A stretch of 64,000 bases of DNA from Pseudomonadota bacterium (GCA_018242505.1 JAFEBU010000045.1:41536-105535); one strand, 5' to 3'. Counted from the first letter of the stretch, positions 9,681 to 18,405 are shown. Numbers and translations are program-made. The notes: generated from the sequence alone by a model not told the origin.

Positions 9681-11024
9681 TTGAGCGCTTATGCAGACCG
9701 CCTGCAGGCCCTGGCGACCGCTGCAGCTGATCGCTGTACGGGCTGCGGCAAATGCTTCGAGGCTTGCCCCACCGCCCGGGAGGTCGGCCTCGATGCCGGT
9801 GAGGCGATCGAGCGCGTGGCCGAGCTGTCGGCGCTGACCCGCGCGGGTGGGCGCGTCGCCGGGGGATTGGAGATGTGGCTGAACGCCTGCGACGGCAGTG
9901 CACGCTGCAGCACGGCCTGTCCCGAAGGCATCAACGTCCGCCAGTGGGTCACCATCGCCAAGCTGAAAGCCGTCGAGGCCTCCCGTCCAGCCGAGCAGAA
10001 TGCGATCAGCGCCGCCAACCGTTTCCGTCATATGGCGCAGGCCGTGCGGCTGCTCGCCAGCATGCAACTGCCGTCGGAGACGTTGCGTCGGATCCTGGCG
10101 CCGGCCGAGAAGCGCACGGCGGACGTGCTCTTCTATACCGGCTGCAATGTGCTGCGCACGCCGCACATCGTGTTGAACGTGATGGACATCCTCGATGCGC
10201 TCGAGCTCGACTTCGACGTGGTCGGCGGCACCGGTCATTGCTGCGGCGTCTATCAGTTCATGGAAGCCGACCTGCCGACCTATGAACGCATCGGCCATCG
10301 CACGTTCCAGCGCTTCGGCCAATCTGGAGCCTCGCGGGTGCTCACCTGGTGCCCGACCTGCACCAAGAACTTCGATGAGCTGGAGAAGGACGTCGAGGCG
10401 CCGTCCTTCGACCTGGGCCACGTCAGCGAGTTCCTGGCGGCCAACCTCGAGGTGCTTGCGTCACGCTTCAAGGCCGAGCAGCCGAAGCGCCGCGTGGTAA
10501 TTCACGAGCATCTGGGCATTGGCGCCACCGTCGAGAGCATCGCCAAGCTCCTGCGCGCAGTGCCTGACCTCGAGTTGATCGAGCTGCCCCAGGACTCGGG
10601 CTTCTCCTATGCCTGCGGCGGCGTGGCGGCGAAGTACAAGGAACGGGAGGCGGCGATCCATCGCGGCCTGGCGGAAGCGGCGGTCGCAGCCGGCGCCGAT
10701 ACCATCGTCACCATGTATCACTCCTGCCATCGTGCCTTCGCCGGGGCCGAAGCGGTCTATCCGCTGAAGGTGGTGAACTTCACCGACGTGATCGCCGAGG
10801 CGCTGGGCCGCGGCGGCCATCCGGATTATTACGGCCTCTACAAGAAGGGCGGCACCATGGACGAGGCGGTGGCCGCCGCGCGCAGCTTCCTGCAAAGCAA
10901 CGGGGTCAAGATCGACCAGGCTTCGGTCCAGTCGCTGACGGCCGACATCTTCAACGAAACGGGCCTTGCGGGCCCACGTGGGGCCTTCGTCAACGCCTTC
11001 TCGGAACTCGCCCGCCGAGGCTGA
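9681..11024 (+). CDS. (Fe-S)-binding oxidoreductase subunit, CCG-domain (HdrD/GlcF-like)
   Basis: A 447-residue protein with an N-terminal ferredoxin-like part (Cys19, 22, 25, 29 in CTGCGKCFEACP, then a shorter second set at Cys70, 76, 80) and two CCG-type cysteine domains. The first CCG is complete (FYTGC, GHCCG, WCPTC). The second is reduced: HEHLG, YACGG and HSCHR replace the usual Cys-rich forms. Such proteins pass electrons for a partner dehydrogenase or heterodisulfide-reductase-like enzyme. The start is TTG, with GGGAGG about 6 bases upstream; the nearby ATG at 9662 is in another frame. No partner subunit is adjacent. Confidence 0.85.
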   Translation: MSAYADRLQALATAAADRCTGCGKCFEACPTAREVGLDAGEAIERVAELSALTRAGGRVAGGLEMWLNACDGSARCSTACPEGINVRQWVTIAKLKAVEASRPAEQNAISAANRFRHMAQAVRLLASMQLPSETLRRILAPAEKRTADVLFYTGCNVLRTPHIVLNVMDILDALELDFDVVGGTGHCCGVYQFMEADLPTYERIGHRTFQRFGQSGASRVLTWCPTCTKNFDELEKDVEAPSFDLGHVSEFLAANLEVLASRFKAEQPKRRVVIHEHLGIGATVESIAKLLRAVPDLELIELPQDSGFSYACGGVAAKYKEREAAIHRGLAEAAVAAGADTIVTMYHSCHRAFAGAEAVYPLKVVNFTDVIAEALGRGGHPDYYGLYKKGGTMDEAVAAARSFLQSNGVKIDQASVQSLTADIFNETGLAGPRGAFVNAFSELARRG

Positions 11025-11090
11025 TCCCACTCCCTTTTCCCGGTGGACGGGGCGATATGGGCTGCCTATGGTCGGCCACCCAGATGATCC

Positions 11091-11287
11091 CTGTGGGAGA
11101 GACCGTTCCTTCGGGAGCGGCGCCGAAGGAGCAACCGACCCCGGAAACTCTCAGGCAAAAGGACCGCAAGGGGGATGGGTCTCTGGAAAGCGGCGTTTAC
11201 CCGAAGGGCAGGCGTCCACCGACGAAGTAAGGCCGGCTCTTTGATAGTAGGGCGGCCGAATCTTTCAGGTCTCCGGACAGAGGGGGT
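11091..11287 (+). promoter_or_regulatory. Tandem glycine riboswitch upstream of gcvT
   Basis: The 314-base gap before gcvT holds both glycine aptamers. Aptamer 1 (about 11093-11175) has GGGAGAGACC, GCCGAAGGAGCAA and CCCCGGAAACTCTCAGGC, ending AAAAGGACCG. Aptamer 2 (about 11180-11287) starts CTCTGGAAAGC and has ACCCGAAGGGCA and GAATCTTTCAGGT, ending GGACAGAGGGGG. These are the conserved core segments of the gcvT motif RNA. In this family glycine binding usually turns the glycine cleavage operon on. The 50 bases between aptamer 2 and gcvT hold the Shine-Dalgarno; I see no U-tract terminator there, so control may act on translation. Confidence 0.95.
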
Positions 11288-11338
11288 CGCGACGGCGCTA
11301 TTCTTGCGTCGGCAACGCGACTCTGACGGAGACTTTGT

Positions 11339-12460
11339 TTGACGGAAACATCCCCAGGCCCTCTCAAGCACACACCGCTCCATGCGCTGCATCGTGAGCT
11401 GGGCGCCCGGCTCGTCCCGTTCGCGGGCTATGAAATGCCGGTCCAGTATCCCACCGGCATTCTCGCCGAGCATGCCCAGACGCGCACGGCGGCCGGCCTG
11501 TTCGACGTCTCGCATATGGGCCAGGTGCGCCTGACGGCCAAGCCGGGCCACAACGCCGCCAAGGCGCTGGAGACCCTGGTGCCGGGCGACATCTCCGGCC
11601 TGCTGCCCGGCCAGCAACGATACACCCAGCTCACCAACGAGACGGGCGGCATCCTCGACGATTTGATGGTGACCAGCACCGGCGATCACTTGTTGCTGGT
11701 ACTGAACGCCGCCTGCAAGGACGCCGATCTCGCACATGTGCAGAAGCATCTGGCGGCGACGTGCGAGATCGAGCCGATGTTTTCGCGTGGGCTGATGGCG
11801 GTGCAAGGCCCGCAGGCGGCGCAGGCGCTGGCGCGGCTCGCCCCTTCGGTCGCGACCATGAAGTTCATGACCGGCGCCTTTGTCATGATCGATGGTGCGC
11901 AGTGCTACGTCACGCGCTCCGGCTATACCGGCGGAGACGGCTACGAGATCTCGACCCCGGCCGAGGCGACCGAAGCCGTCGCGCGCAAGTTGCTGGCCCA
12001 GCCGGAGGTGAAGCCGATCGGGCTCGGGGCCCGCGATTCGCTGCGCCTGGAGGCGGGACTGTGCCTCTACGGCCATGACATCGACACGACCACGACGCCG
12101 ATCGAGGCCGGCCTGCTCTGGAGCATCGGCAAGGAACGCCGGGTGCAGGGCGGTTTCCCCGGCGCGGCCGTCATCCAGAAGCAGATCGCCGAGGGGGCCT
12201 CGCGCAAGCGGGTCGGTCTCCTGCCGGAAGGCAAGGCGATTGCGCGCGAAGGCGCGGAAATCGCCATCGGTGGCAAGATCGTCGGCAAGGTCACGTCGGG
12301 CGGCTTCTCGCCCACCCTGGGACGCGCCATCGCCATGGGCTACGTCGAGCGCGCGCACTCCGCCACCGGCACCAAGGTCGACCTTCTCGTGCGCGGCAAG
12401 CCCGCACCGGCCGAGATCGCACCCATGCCTTTCGTGAAACACGCCTACTACCGTGGATAG
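11339..12460 (+). CDS. gcvT: Glycine cleavage system T protein (aminomethyltransferase)
   Basis: A 373-residue THF-dependent aminomethyltransferase. It takes the aminomethyl group from lipoylated GcvH, releases ammonia and makes methylene-THF. Family signatures are LKHTPLHALHRELGARLVPFAG, LFDVSHMGQ, YTQLTNETGGILDDL and ARDSLRLEAGLCLYGHD. The start is a TTG at 11339 with GGAG about 8 bases upstream; no in-frame ATG occurs before the conserved N-terminus. It is the first gene of the riboswitch-controlled gcvT-H-PA-PB operon, with gcvH 9 bases downstream. Confidence 0.97.
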   Translation: MTETSPGPLKHTPLHALHRELGARLVPFAGYEMPVQYPTGILAEHAQTRTAAGLFDVSHMGQVRLTAKPGHNAAKALETLVPGDISGLLPGQQRYTQLTNETGGILDDLMVTSTGDHLLLVLNAACKDADLAHVQKHLAATCEIEPMFSRGLMAVQGPQAAQALARLAPSVATMKFMTGAFVMIDGAQCYVTRSGYTGGDGYEISTPAEATEAVARKLLAQPEVKPIGLGARDSLRLEAGLCLYGHDIDTTTTPIEAGLLWSIGKERRVQGGFPGAAVIQKQIAEGASRKRVGLLPEGKAIAREGAEIAIGGKIVGKVTSGGFSPTLGRAIAMGYVERAHSATGTKVDLLVRGKPAPAEIAPMPFVKHAYYRG

Positions 12461-12469
12461 GAGCCTTTG

Positions 12470-12844
12470 ATGAGCATCAAATACACCAACGAACACGAGT
12501 GGGTTCGCGTGGAAGGCGATGTCGGCACGATCGGCATCACGAGCTACGCCCAGGAGCAACTGGGCGACGTGGTGTTCGTGGAGGTGCCTGCGGTCGGCCG
12601 CAAAGTGGCCAAGGGCGATTCCGTGGCCGTGGTCGAATCGGTGAAGGCCGCATCCGACATCTACGCGCCTGTTTCGGGTGAGGTGGTCGAGGCCAATGCG
12701 GCCCTGGCCGACAGCCCCGGTGACGTGAACGCCGAGCCGACGGGCAAGGGCTGGTTCTTCAAGATCAAGTTCTCGAACAAGGCCGAGCTCGACGGGCTGA
12801 TGGACGAGGCGGCCTATGATGCTTTCGTGAAAAGCCTGGGCTGA
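12470..12844 (+). CDS. gcvH: Glycine cleavage system H protein
   Basis: A 124-residue lipoyl carrier that shuttles the aminomethyl intermediate between the P, T and L proteins. The lipoylation lysine is in the [14 protein letters not shown] motif, near residue 61. The ATG at 12470 has GGAG 6 bases upstream and gives [17 protein letters not shown]; an in-frame TTG sits just before it but is not needed. It lies between gcvT and the split gcvP genes, 12 bases before gcvPA. Confidence 0.97.
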   Translation: MSIKYTNEHEWVRVEGDVGTIGITSYAQEQLGDVVFVEVPAVGRKVAKGDSVAVVESVKAASDIYAPVSGEVVEANAALADSPGDVNAEPTGKGWFFKIKFSNKAELDGLMDEAAYDAFVKSLG

Positions 12845-12856
12845 TCGGAGCAACGC

Positions 12857-14203
12857 ATGCGCTATCTCCCTCTGACCGAGCAGGATCGCCGCGAGATGCT
12901 GGCGGTCATCGGTGCCAAGTCGGTCGATGAGTTGTTTCGCGACGTGCCTCCGTCGGCGCGGCTGCCGGGCAAGATCGCGGACCTGCCGGATCATCAGGGC
13001 GAGCTCGAGGTCGAGCGGGCCTTCCAGGCCTTCGCAGCGAAGAACATCTCCCCGGCGAGTGCGCCATCGTTCATCGGCGCCGGCGCCTATCGCCACCACG
13101 TGCCCTCGACCGTCGACTACATGATCCAGCGCGGCGAGTTTTTGACGTCCTATACACCGTACCAGCCCGAGATCACGCAGGGCACGCTGCAGTATCTGTT
13201 CGAGTTCCAGACCCAGGTCACGCTGCTCACCGGCATGGAGGTGGCCAACGCCTCCATGTACGACGGTTCGACGGGAGCGGCCGAGGCGGTGCTGATGGCC
13301 AATCGCATCACCCGGCGCCACAAGGCGCTGATCTCGGGCGGCCTGCATCCGCAATATCGCCGCATCATCGAGACCACCGGTCGATGGGAAGGGTTCAACG
13401 CCGTTGTCGGCAAGCCCGACGTCGAGGGGCATGAGGACCTGATCGCAGGCATCGACAAGGAGACGTCCTGCGTCGTCGTGCAGAACCCGAGCTTCTTCGG
13501 CCATGTGCGCGATTTCTCCAAGCTCGCCGCGGCCTGCCATGCCGCGGGCGCGCTCCTGATCGTGGTGGTGACCGAGGTCGTGTCGCTCGGGCTCCTCCAG
13601 CCGCCGGGCGATATGGGTGCCGACATCGTGGTCTGCGAAGGCCAGTCGATCGGCAACGGATTGGGCTTCGGCGGACCCTATGTCGGCCTGTTCGCGACCC
13701 GCGAGAAATACATGCGCCAGATGCCGGGGCGGCTGGTCGGCGAGACCGTCGATGCCGACGGCAAGCGCGGCTTCGTGCTGACGCTCTCGACCCGCGAGCA
13801 GCATATCCGCCGCGAGAAGGCGACCTCCAACATCTGCACCAACGCCGGCCTCTGCGCTCTCGCGTTCACGGTGCACCTTACCTTGCTGGGCGAGGCAGGC
13901 TTGCGGCGCTTGGCCGAACTGAACCATGCAAAAGCCAGCGAACTCGCCGACCGTGTCTCCGCAGTGCCTGGTGTGAAGATCGTGAACGAAAGCTTCTTCA
14001 ACGAGTTCACCGTGCGACTGCCCAAGCCCGCGGTCCCCGTGGTCGAGGCGTTGGCGGCCCGGCGTATCCTCGGCGGCCTGCCGGTGTCGCGGCTCCTTCC
14101 CGACGATCCGTCTGTCGCGAACCTCCTGCTGTTGGCAGCGACCGAGACAGCGACCGAACACGGCATGGAGTCGCTGGTCTCCGCCCTGAAGGAGGTGCTG
14201 TGA
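12857..14203 (+). CDS. gcvPA: Glycine dehydrogenase (decarboxylating) subunit 1
   Basis: A 448-residue subunit 1 of the two-subunit P protein, corresponding to the N-terminal half of the single-chain GcvP of E. coli. Recognisable segments are [52 protein letters not shown] and [15 protein letters not shown]. The PLP lysine is on subunit 2; this subunit completes the active site. It decarboxylates glycine together with GcvPB. The start is an ATG with GGAG upstream. The stop overlaps the gcvPB start by one base. Confidence 0.96.
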   Translation: MRYLPLTEQDRREMLAVIGAKSVDELFRDVPPSARLPGKIADLPDHQGELEVERAFQAFAAKNISPASAPSFIGAGAYRHHVPSTVDYMIQRGEFLTSYTPYQPEITQGTLQYLFEFQTQVTLLTGMEVANASMYDGSTGAAEAVLMANRITRRHKALISGGLHPQYRRIIETTGRWEGFNAVVGKPDVEGHEDLIAGIDKETSCVVVQNPSFFGHVRDFSKLAAACHAAGALLIVVVTEVVSLGLLQPPGDMGADIVVCEGQSIGNGLGFGGPYVGLFATREKYMRQMPGRLVGETVDADGKRGFVLTLSTREQHIRREKATSNICTNAGLCALAFTVHLTLLGEAGLRRLAELNHAKASELADRVSAVPGVKIVNESFFNEFTVRLPKPAVPVVEALAARRILGGLPVSRLLPDDPSVANLLLLAATETATEHGMESLVSALKEVL

Positions 14204-15801
14204 TGGTCCAGTCGCTCGACCGCAGCCAGGGCCGCGCCGGCGGCGATGTTCCCCAGACAACGGCTGCACCCGCAACCTTCACCGGCAATCGCGCGCTCCA
14301 GATCGAGGAGCCGCTGATCTTCGAGATGGGCCAGCCGGGACGCTGCGGCGTCGATCTTCCCGAGCCACCGAAAGTGAAGGATCGCCTCAACGGCCTGCGC
14401 CGTTCGGGCAGCATCGGCCTGCCGGGGCTGAGCGAGCCCCAAGTGGTGCAGCACTACACGCGTCTCAGCCAGAAGAACTACGCCATCGACATGGGCGTCT
14501 ATCCGCTGGGCTCATGCACCATGAAGCACAATCCGCGCATCAACGAGAAGGTGGCGCGTCTGCCGGGCATCGGCGACCTGCACCCGCTGCAGCCGGTTTC
14601 GACGGTGCAGGGGGCGCTCGAGCTGATCGACAGCCTGGCGCACTGGCTGAAGACGCTCACCGGCATGCCGGCCGTGGCGATGTCGCCGGCGGCCGGCGCG
14701 CATGGCGAGATGTGCGGCATGATGGCGATCGCCGCCGCTCTCGAGGCCAGGGGCGAGCGCGCCAAACGGCGCATCGTGCTGGCGCCGGAATCGGCGCACG
14801 GCACCAATCCCGCGACCGCCGCGGCACTCGGCTTCACCGTGAAGCCGATCCCGGCCAACGAGCGGGGCCGCGTCGATCTCGTCGCGCTCAAAGCGGCGCT
14901 GGGGTCCGAGGTGGCGGCGATCATGCTGACCAACCCCAATACCTGCGGCCTGTTCGAGAGCGAGATCGTCGAGATCTCCAAGGCCGTGCACGAGGCCGGC
15001 GCCTATTTCTACTGCGACGGCGCCAACTTCAACGCCATCGTCGGCCGCGTGCGGCCGGGCGACCTCGGCGTCGATTGCATGCACATCAACCTGCACAAGA
15101 CCTTCTCGACCCCGCATGGCGGCGGCGGCCCGGGCGCCGGCCCGGTGGTGCTGTCGGCGGCGCTCGCGCCCTACGCGCCCTATCCCTGGATCGTGAAGCA
15201 GGGCGATGCGTGGACGGTGGCCGAGGATGGGGCCAAGGTCGACGGCCGGCCGCTCGGACGGCTGAAGGCTTTCCACGGCCAGATGGGCATGTTCACCCGC
15301 GCGCTCGCCTACATGATGAGCCACGGCGCCGACGGCCTGAAGCAGGCCGCGGAAGACGCCGTGCTCAGCGCCAACTACGTGATGGCGGCGCTCAAGGACG
15401 TGATGACGCCGGCTTTCGAGGGGCCGTGCATGCACGAGGCGCTGTTCGACGACGGCTTCCTCAAGGACACCGGCATCAGCACCCTCGATTTCGCCAAGGC
15501 GATGATCGACGAGGGCTATCATCCCATGACGATGTACTTTCCGCTGGTCGTGCATGGCGCGATGCTGATCGAACCGACCGAAAGCCAGGCCAAGGAAGAC
15601 CTCGACCTGTTCATCGCCGCGATGCGCTCGCTGACCGAGCGCGCCAGGAGCGGAACAGCCGCCGAGGCGTTCAAGGCCGCGCCGCATTTCGCACCGCGCC
15701 GCCGTCTCGACGAGACGCTCGCTGCCCGCAAGCCCATCCTGCGCTGGCGGCCCAGCAATAATCCGCCGGAAGGCGATCCGATGCGGCAGGCGGCGGAATA
15801 A
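14203..15801 (+). CDS. gcvPB: Glycine dehydrogenase (decarboxylating) subunit 2
   Basis: A 532-residue PLP-bearing subunit 2 of the P protein. The PLP lysine lies in CMHINLHKTFSTPHGGGG. Other signatures are GVYPLGSCTMKHNPR, SPAAGAHGEMCGMM and ESAHGTNPATAA. The ATG at 14203 forms TGATG with the gcvPA stop and has GGAGG 7 bases upstream; an in-frame GTG one codon earlier is less likely. It is the last gene of the gcv operon. Immediately after the stop is a strong hairpin that overlaps the ribosome site of the next gene. Confidence 0.96.
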   Translation: MVQSLDRSQGRAGGDVPQTTAAPATFTGNRALQIEEPLIFEMGQPGRCGVDLPEPPKVKDRLNGLRRSGSIGLPGLSEPQVVQHYTRLSQKNYAIDMGVYPLGSCTMKHNPRINEKVARLPGIGDLHPLQPVSTVQGALELIDSLAHWLKTLTGMPAVAMSPAAGAHGEMCGMMAIAAALEARGERAKRRIVLAPESAHGTNPATAAALGFTVKPIPANERGRVDLVALKAALGSEVAAIMLTNPNTCGLFESEIVEISKAVHEAGAYFYCDGANFNAIVGRVRPGDLGVDCMHINLHKTFSTPHGGGGPGAGPVVLSAALAPYAPYPWIVKQGDAWTVAEDGAKVDGRPLGRLKAFHGQMGMFTRALAYMMSHGADGLKQAAEDAVLSANYVMAALKDVMTPAFEGPCMHEALFDDGFLKDTGISTLDFAKAMIDEGYHPMTMYFPLVVHGAMLIEPTESQAKEDLDLFIAAMRSLTERARSGTAAEAFKAAPHFAPRRRLDETLAARKPILRWRPSNNPPEGDPMRQAAE

Positions 15802-15809
15802 CGCTCTAG

Positions 15810-15838
15810 TCTCTCCTCTCGAGCAAAGAGAGGAGAGA
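15810..15838 (+). promoter_or_regulatory. Hairpin overlapping the ribosome-binding site of the next gene
   Basis: TCTCTCCTCTC at 15810-15820 pairs perfectly with GAGAGGAGAGA at 15828-15838 around a 7-base loop, GAGCAAA. The 3' arm is the purine-rich Shine-Dalgarno of the oxidoreductase gene starting at 15842, so the folded RNA would hide the ribosome site. There is no U-tract, so it does not look like an intrinsic terminator. Confidence 0.6.
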
Positions 15839-15841
15839 GGC

Positions 15842-16879
15842 ATGCGCGTTTTCACGACACTGCCGCAGGAGGATCTGCGCAAGGTCGGTCCGGCGGCCCA
15901 GACGATCGAGGCGGCGGGCTATACCGGCGTCAGCACGCAGGAGAACAAGCACGATCCGTTCCTGGCGTTGGCAGTGGCGGGTGCTGCGACACAGCGGATC
16001 GAGTTGCACACCGGCGTCGCCATCTCCTTCGCCCGCTCGCCGATGGTTTGCGCGAACATTGGCTGGGATCTCGCCGCGAGCACCGGCAGCCGATTCACGC
16101 TGGGGCTGGGCTCGCAGATCCGGGCCCACAACGAAAAGCGTTTCTCCGTTCCGTGGTCGGCGCCGGCGCCGCGCATGCGGGAATACGTGCAGGCGGTGCG
16201 GGCGATCTGGGCGGCGTGGAAGGGTGACGGCAAGCTCGCCTACGAGGGCAAGCACTATCGCTTTACGCTCATGACACCCAATTTCGTGCCCGAGCCCTAT
16301 GACGGCCCCGCGCCGCGCATCGGCATCGCCGCCGTAGGGCCCGCCATGATGAAGGTCGCCGCCGAGGAATGCGACGGCGTGAAGCTCCATGTCTTCTGCA
16401 CCCGCAAATATCTCGAGCAGAAGATACAGCCGATCCTCGCCGAGGGGCTGGCAAAGGCCGGTCGTGCCCGCGAGACGTTCGACATTTCCGGCGGCGGCTT
16501 CGTCGTCACCGGCAAGGACGATGAGGCGGTCGCGAAGCTGTTCGACTGGGTGCGCTACCGCGTGGCGTTCTACGGCTCGACGCCAGCTTATTGGCCGGTG
16601 TTCGAGGAACATGGGCTGGGCGACCTCGGCCGCAAGCTGAACGCCATGACCAAGGCCGGGCAGTGGAACGAGATCGCAGCGCAGGTGTCCGACGACGTGG
16701 TGCATCTCTTCGCCGCCGTCGGCCGGCACGACCAGATCGCCAAGGCGATCGAGGCGCGCTTCGGGGGACTGGTCGATTCTGTGAGCGCCAGCGCCAACTC
16801 CGCCAAGCCATCCGATCTGCCGCCGGACCTGATCCAGGACATCGCGCGGATCCCGACACGGTATCGGCCGGTCGCGTGA
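15842..16879 (+). CDS. LLM-class (luciferase-like) flavin/F420 oxidoreductase
   Basis: A 345-residue TIM-barrel protein of the bacterial luciferase-like family. Supporting segments are IEAAGYTGVSTQENKHDPF, RIELHTGVAISFARSPM, RFTLGLGSQIRAHNEKRF and RMREYVQAVRAIWAAW. It looks like the TIGR03617-type subgroup annotated as F420-dependent, but cofactor choice (FMN or F420) cannot be told from sequence and no F420 synthesis genes are in the window. It follows gcvPB by 40 bases and could be read through from the gcv operon; its ribosome site sits in a hairpin. Confidence 0.87.
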   Translation: MRVFTTLPQEDLRKVGPAAQTIEAAGYTGVSTQENKHDPFLALAVAGAATQRIELHTGVAISFARSPMVCANIGWDLAASTGSRFTLGLGSQIRAHNEKRFSVPWSAPAPRMREYVQAVRAIWAAWKGDGKLAYEGKHYRFTLMTPNFVPEPYDGPAPRIGIAAVGPAMMKVAAEECDGVKLHVFCTRKYLEQKIQPILAEGLAKAGRARETFDISGGGFVVTGKDDEAVAKLFDWVRYRVAFYGSTPAYWPVFEEHGLGDLGRKLNAMTKAGQWNEIAAQVSDDVVHLFAAVGRHDQIAKAIEARFGGLVDSVSASANSAKPSDLPPDLIQDIARIPTRYRPVA

Positions 16880-16943
16880 CTGCATGATTATCCGGATTTA
16901 TCCGGCGGTAGCGGCCCCTTCGCTCTGCGCAGGGTCTTGAGAA

Positions 16944-16963
16944 GGCGAACGGGAGGGTTCGCC
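16944..16963 (-). terminator. Second hairpin downstream of the Fo operon
   Basis: GGCGAAC at 16944-16950 pairs with GTTCGCC at 16957-16963 around a 6-base loop. Read on the minus strand it is followed by TTCTC. It could be a backup terminator behind the stronger one, or a terminator for the oxidoreductase gene coming from the other side. The pairing is clear; the role is a guess. Confidence 0.4.
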
Positions 16964-16968
16964 CTCGC

Positions 16969-16999
16969 AAAAGAAAAGCCCCCGTCTTGCGACGGGGGC
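16969..16999 (-). terminator. Rho-independent terminator of the Fo ATP synthase operon
   Basis: A perfect 9-bp stem (GCCCCCGTC at 16978-16986 with GACGGGGGC at 16991-16999) with a 4-base loop. On the minus strand it is followed directly by TTTTCTTTT (the A-run at 16969-16977). It lies 46 bases past the atpF stop, the expected place for the end of the atpI-B-E-b'-b transcript. Confidence 0.9.
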
Positions 17000-17045
17000 A
17001 CCAGGTAGCCCGCGATTGTTTTGTGCGGGCGATGCGATTATGCGA

Positions 17046-17579
17046 TCAGTGCAGGCGGCGCGGCAACTCGGCGATCGCCTCGTCGACCAGCGTCTCGGCC
17101 TTGCCGCTGCCGACCTGCTCGCGCAGCAGCGTCCGCGTGGCGGTGAGGGCCAGATCGATCGCCGTGTCGCGCACATGCTTGGCGGCCGCCACCTCGGACT
17201 GGGCAATGCGGTCGAGCGCCTGCTGTTCGCGCAGGGCGATGGCCGTCTCGAGGTGCTGGGCGGCATGTTGTTGCATGCGCTGAGCCTCTTCGCGCGCCTG
17301 GGCCACGATCGCGCTGGCCTCGGCGGCAGCTTCGTCCAGCGTGCGCTGGGCATCGGCCTTGGCGCGCAGCGCGTCGTTGCGCAGCTTCTCGGCATCGCCC
17401 AGGGCCCGAGCGATGTCGGCCGAGCGCTTGTCGAGCATGGCCGACAGCCGCGCCCACAGGAGCCTGCCCAGGAGTACGACGAACAACAGAAAGGCGATCG
17501 CGACCCAGCTCTCCGGATCGGCGAAAAAGCTGGTGTGCTCGGCGGCTCCCTCGGAGCCGGCAGCCCATGCGCTTCCCAT
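17046..17579 (-). CDS. atpF: F-type ATP synthase subunit b
   Basis: A 177-residue peripheral-stalk subunit. One membrane helix (WVAIAFLLFVVLLGRLLW, about residues 25-42) is followed by a long charged alpha-helical coiled coil (KRSADIARALGDAEKLRNDA onward) that reaches up to F1 and binds delta. The start overlaps the b' stop by one base (TGATG). It is the last gene of the Fo operon, with a strong terminator just downstream. The assignment of b versus b' follows gene order. Confidence 0.92.
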   Translation of the reverse strand: MGSAWAAGSEGAAEHTSFFADPESWVAIAFLLFVVLLGRLLWARLSAMLDKRSADIARALGDAEKLRNDALRAKADAQRTLDEAAAEASAIVAQAREEAQRMQQHAAQHLETAIALREQQALDRIAQSEVAAAKHVRDTAIDLALTATRTLLREQVGSGKAETLVDEAIAELPRRLH

Positions 17580-18151
17580 CAGCGGCCTCCCTTGGCGAGG
17601 GCGATCTTGGCGCCCAGCGCCGCCTTGTCCGCCGGCTCGCCGGCAAGCTTGGCATAGACGTCGGCCGCGATGTCGTGCGCCATGTCCTCGATGCCTTCCA
17701 GTACCTGGCTGCGCTGGCCGGCGATGCGCTTCTCGGCCTCGTCGATCTTGGCGCCCAGCCGCTGGCCGAGCTCGGCGAGCTTGGTCATGGCGGCGGCGCT
17801 GTCGGCCTCGCTACGCTCGCGCTGGAGACGACGCGCCTCTTCGCGCGCGTCGCTCAGGCGCTTCTCGTAGGCGGTGACCAGCGCGCGGGTTTCCTCGTTC
17901 GCCTTTTCGGCGGCGTCCAGGTCGCCCTGGATCTTGGCCTGGCGCTTGTCCAGCGTATCGGAGATCGCGGGGATCGCGGCCTTCGACATCACCAGGTACA
18001 GCGCCACGAAAGCGATCACGAGCCAGACGACCTGGGGCGAGAAGTCGTGGAAGTTGAGCTGCGGCATGCCGCCATCGGCAGCCGCGTGCGCTGTTCCACT
18101 TGCGCCCAGAACGGCCAAGGCCGCCAGCGCGCTGTACACCGGTGTCCGCAT
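17579..18151 (-). CDS. F-type ATP synthase subunit b' (second b-type subunit)
   Basis: A 190-residue b-type stalk subunit. After the membrane helix (VVWLVIAFVALYLVMSKAA, about residues 41-59) comes the typical LDKRQAKIQGDLDAAEKANEE coiled coil. Having both b and b' is typical of photosynthetic and many other alphaproteobacteria. The N-terminus is odd: MRTPVYSALAALAVLGASGT followed by AHAAADGG looks like a cleavable signal peptide before the normal membrane helix. It lies between atpE and atpF and overlaps atpF by one base. Confidence 0.9.
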   Translation of the reverse strand: MRTPVYSALAALAVLGASGTAHAAADGGMPQLNFHDFSPQVVWLVIAFVALYLVMSKAAIPAISDTLDKRQAKIQGDLDAAEKANEETRALVTAYEKRLSDAREEARRLQRERSEADSAAAMTKLAELGQRLGAKIDEAEKRIAGQRSQVLEGIEDMAHDIAADVYAKLAGEPADKAALGAKIALAKGGR

Positions 18152-18177
18152 GATCTTCGTCCCAAGCCTTTTCGGGC

Positions 18178-18405
18178 TTAGAACACGAACAGGATCATGA
18201 AGGCGATGACCAGCGCGAACAGCGCGATGGCTTCCGTGAGCGCGAAGCCCAGGAGCACGTTGCCGAACACGCGGGGAGCGGCTTCTGGGTTGCGCAGGGC
18301 GCCCTGCACAAAGCTGCCGAAGATGTTGCCGATGCCCACGCCCACGCCGGCGAGAGCGATGGTGGCGAGGCCGGCGCCGATGAGCTTGGCTGCAGAAGCG
18401 TCCAT
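18178..18405 (-). CDS. atpE: F-type ATP synthase subunit c
   Basis: A 75-residue proteolipid hairpin that forms the rotor ring. Helix 1 carries the glycine pattern [21 protein letters not shown], the polar loop is LRNPEA, and helix 2 has the proton-carrying Glu58 in [13 protein letters not shown]. The coupling ion is probably H+; a Na+ ligand pattern is not evident in helix 1. It sits between atpB and the b' gene, 26 bases before the latter. Confidence 0.97.
   Translation of the reverse strand: MDASAAKLIGAGLATIALAGVGVGIGNIFGSFVQGALRNPEAAPRVFGNVLLGFALTEAIALFALVIAFMILFVF

Noticed and set aside
7297..9684. 795-residue open frame opposite the TRAP transporter genes
   Set aside because: Composition is the typical reverse-strand artefact (His, Arg, Glu, Gln rich), whereas the minus-strand TRAP proteins have clear family motifs.
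11066..14275. 1069-residue open frame antisense to the gcv operon
   Set aside because: A shadow of gcvT, gcvH and gcvPA; it also crosses the glycine riboswitch, which cannot be coding on that strand in a meaningful way.
16880..17045. A small gene in the gap between the luciferase-like gene and atpF
   Set aside because: The region is taken up by two hairpins, one a strong terminator, with no coding-like frame.
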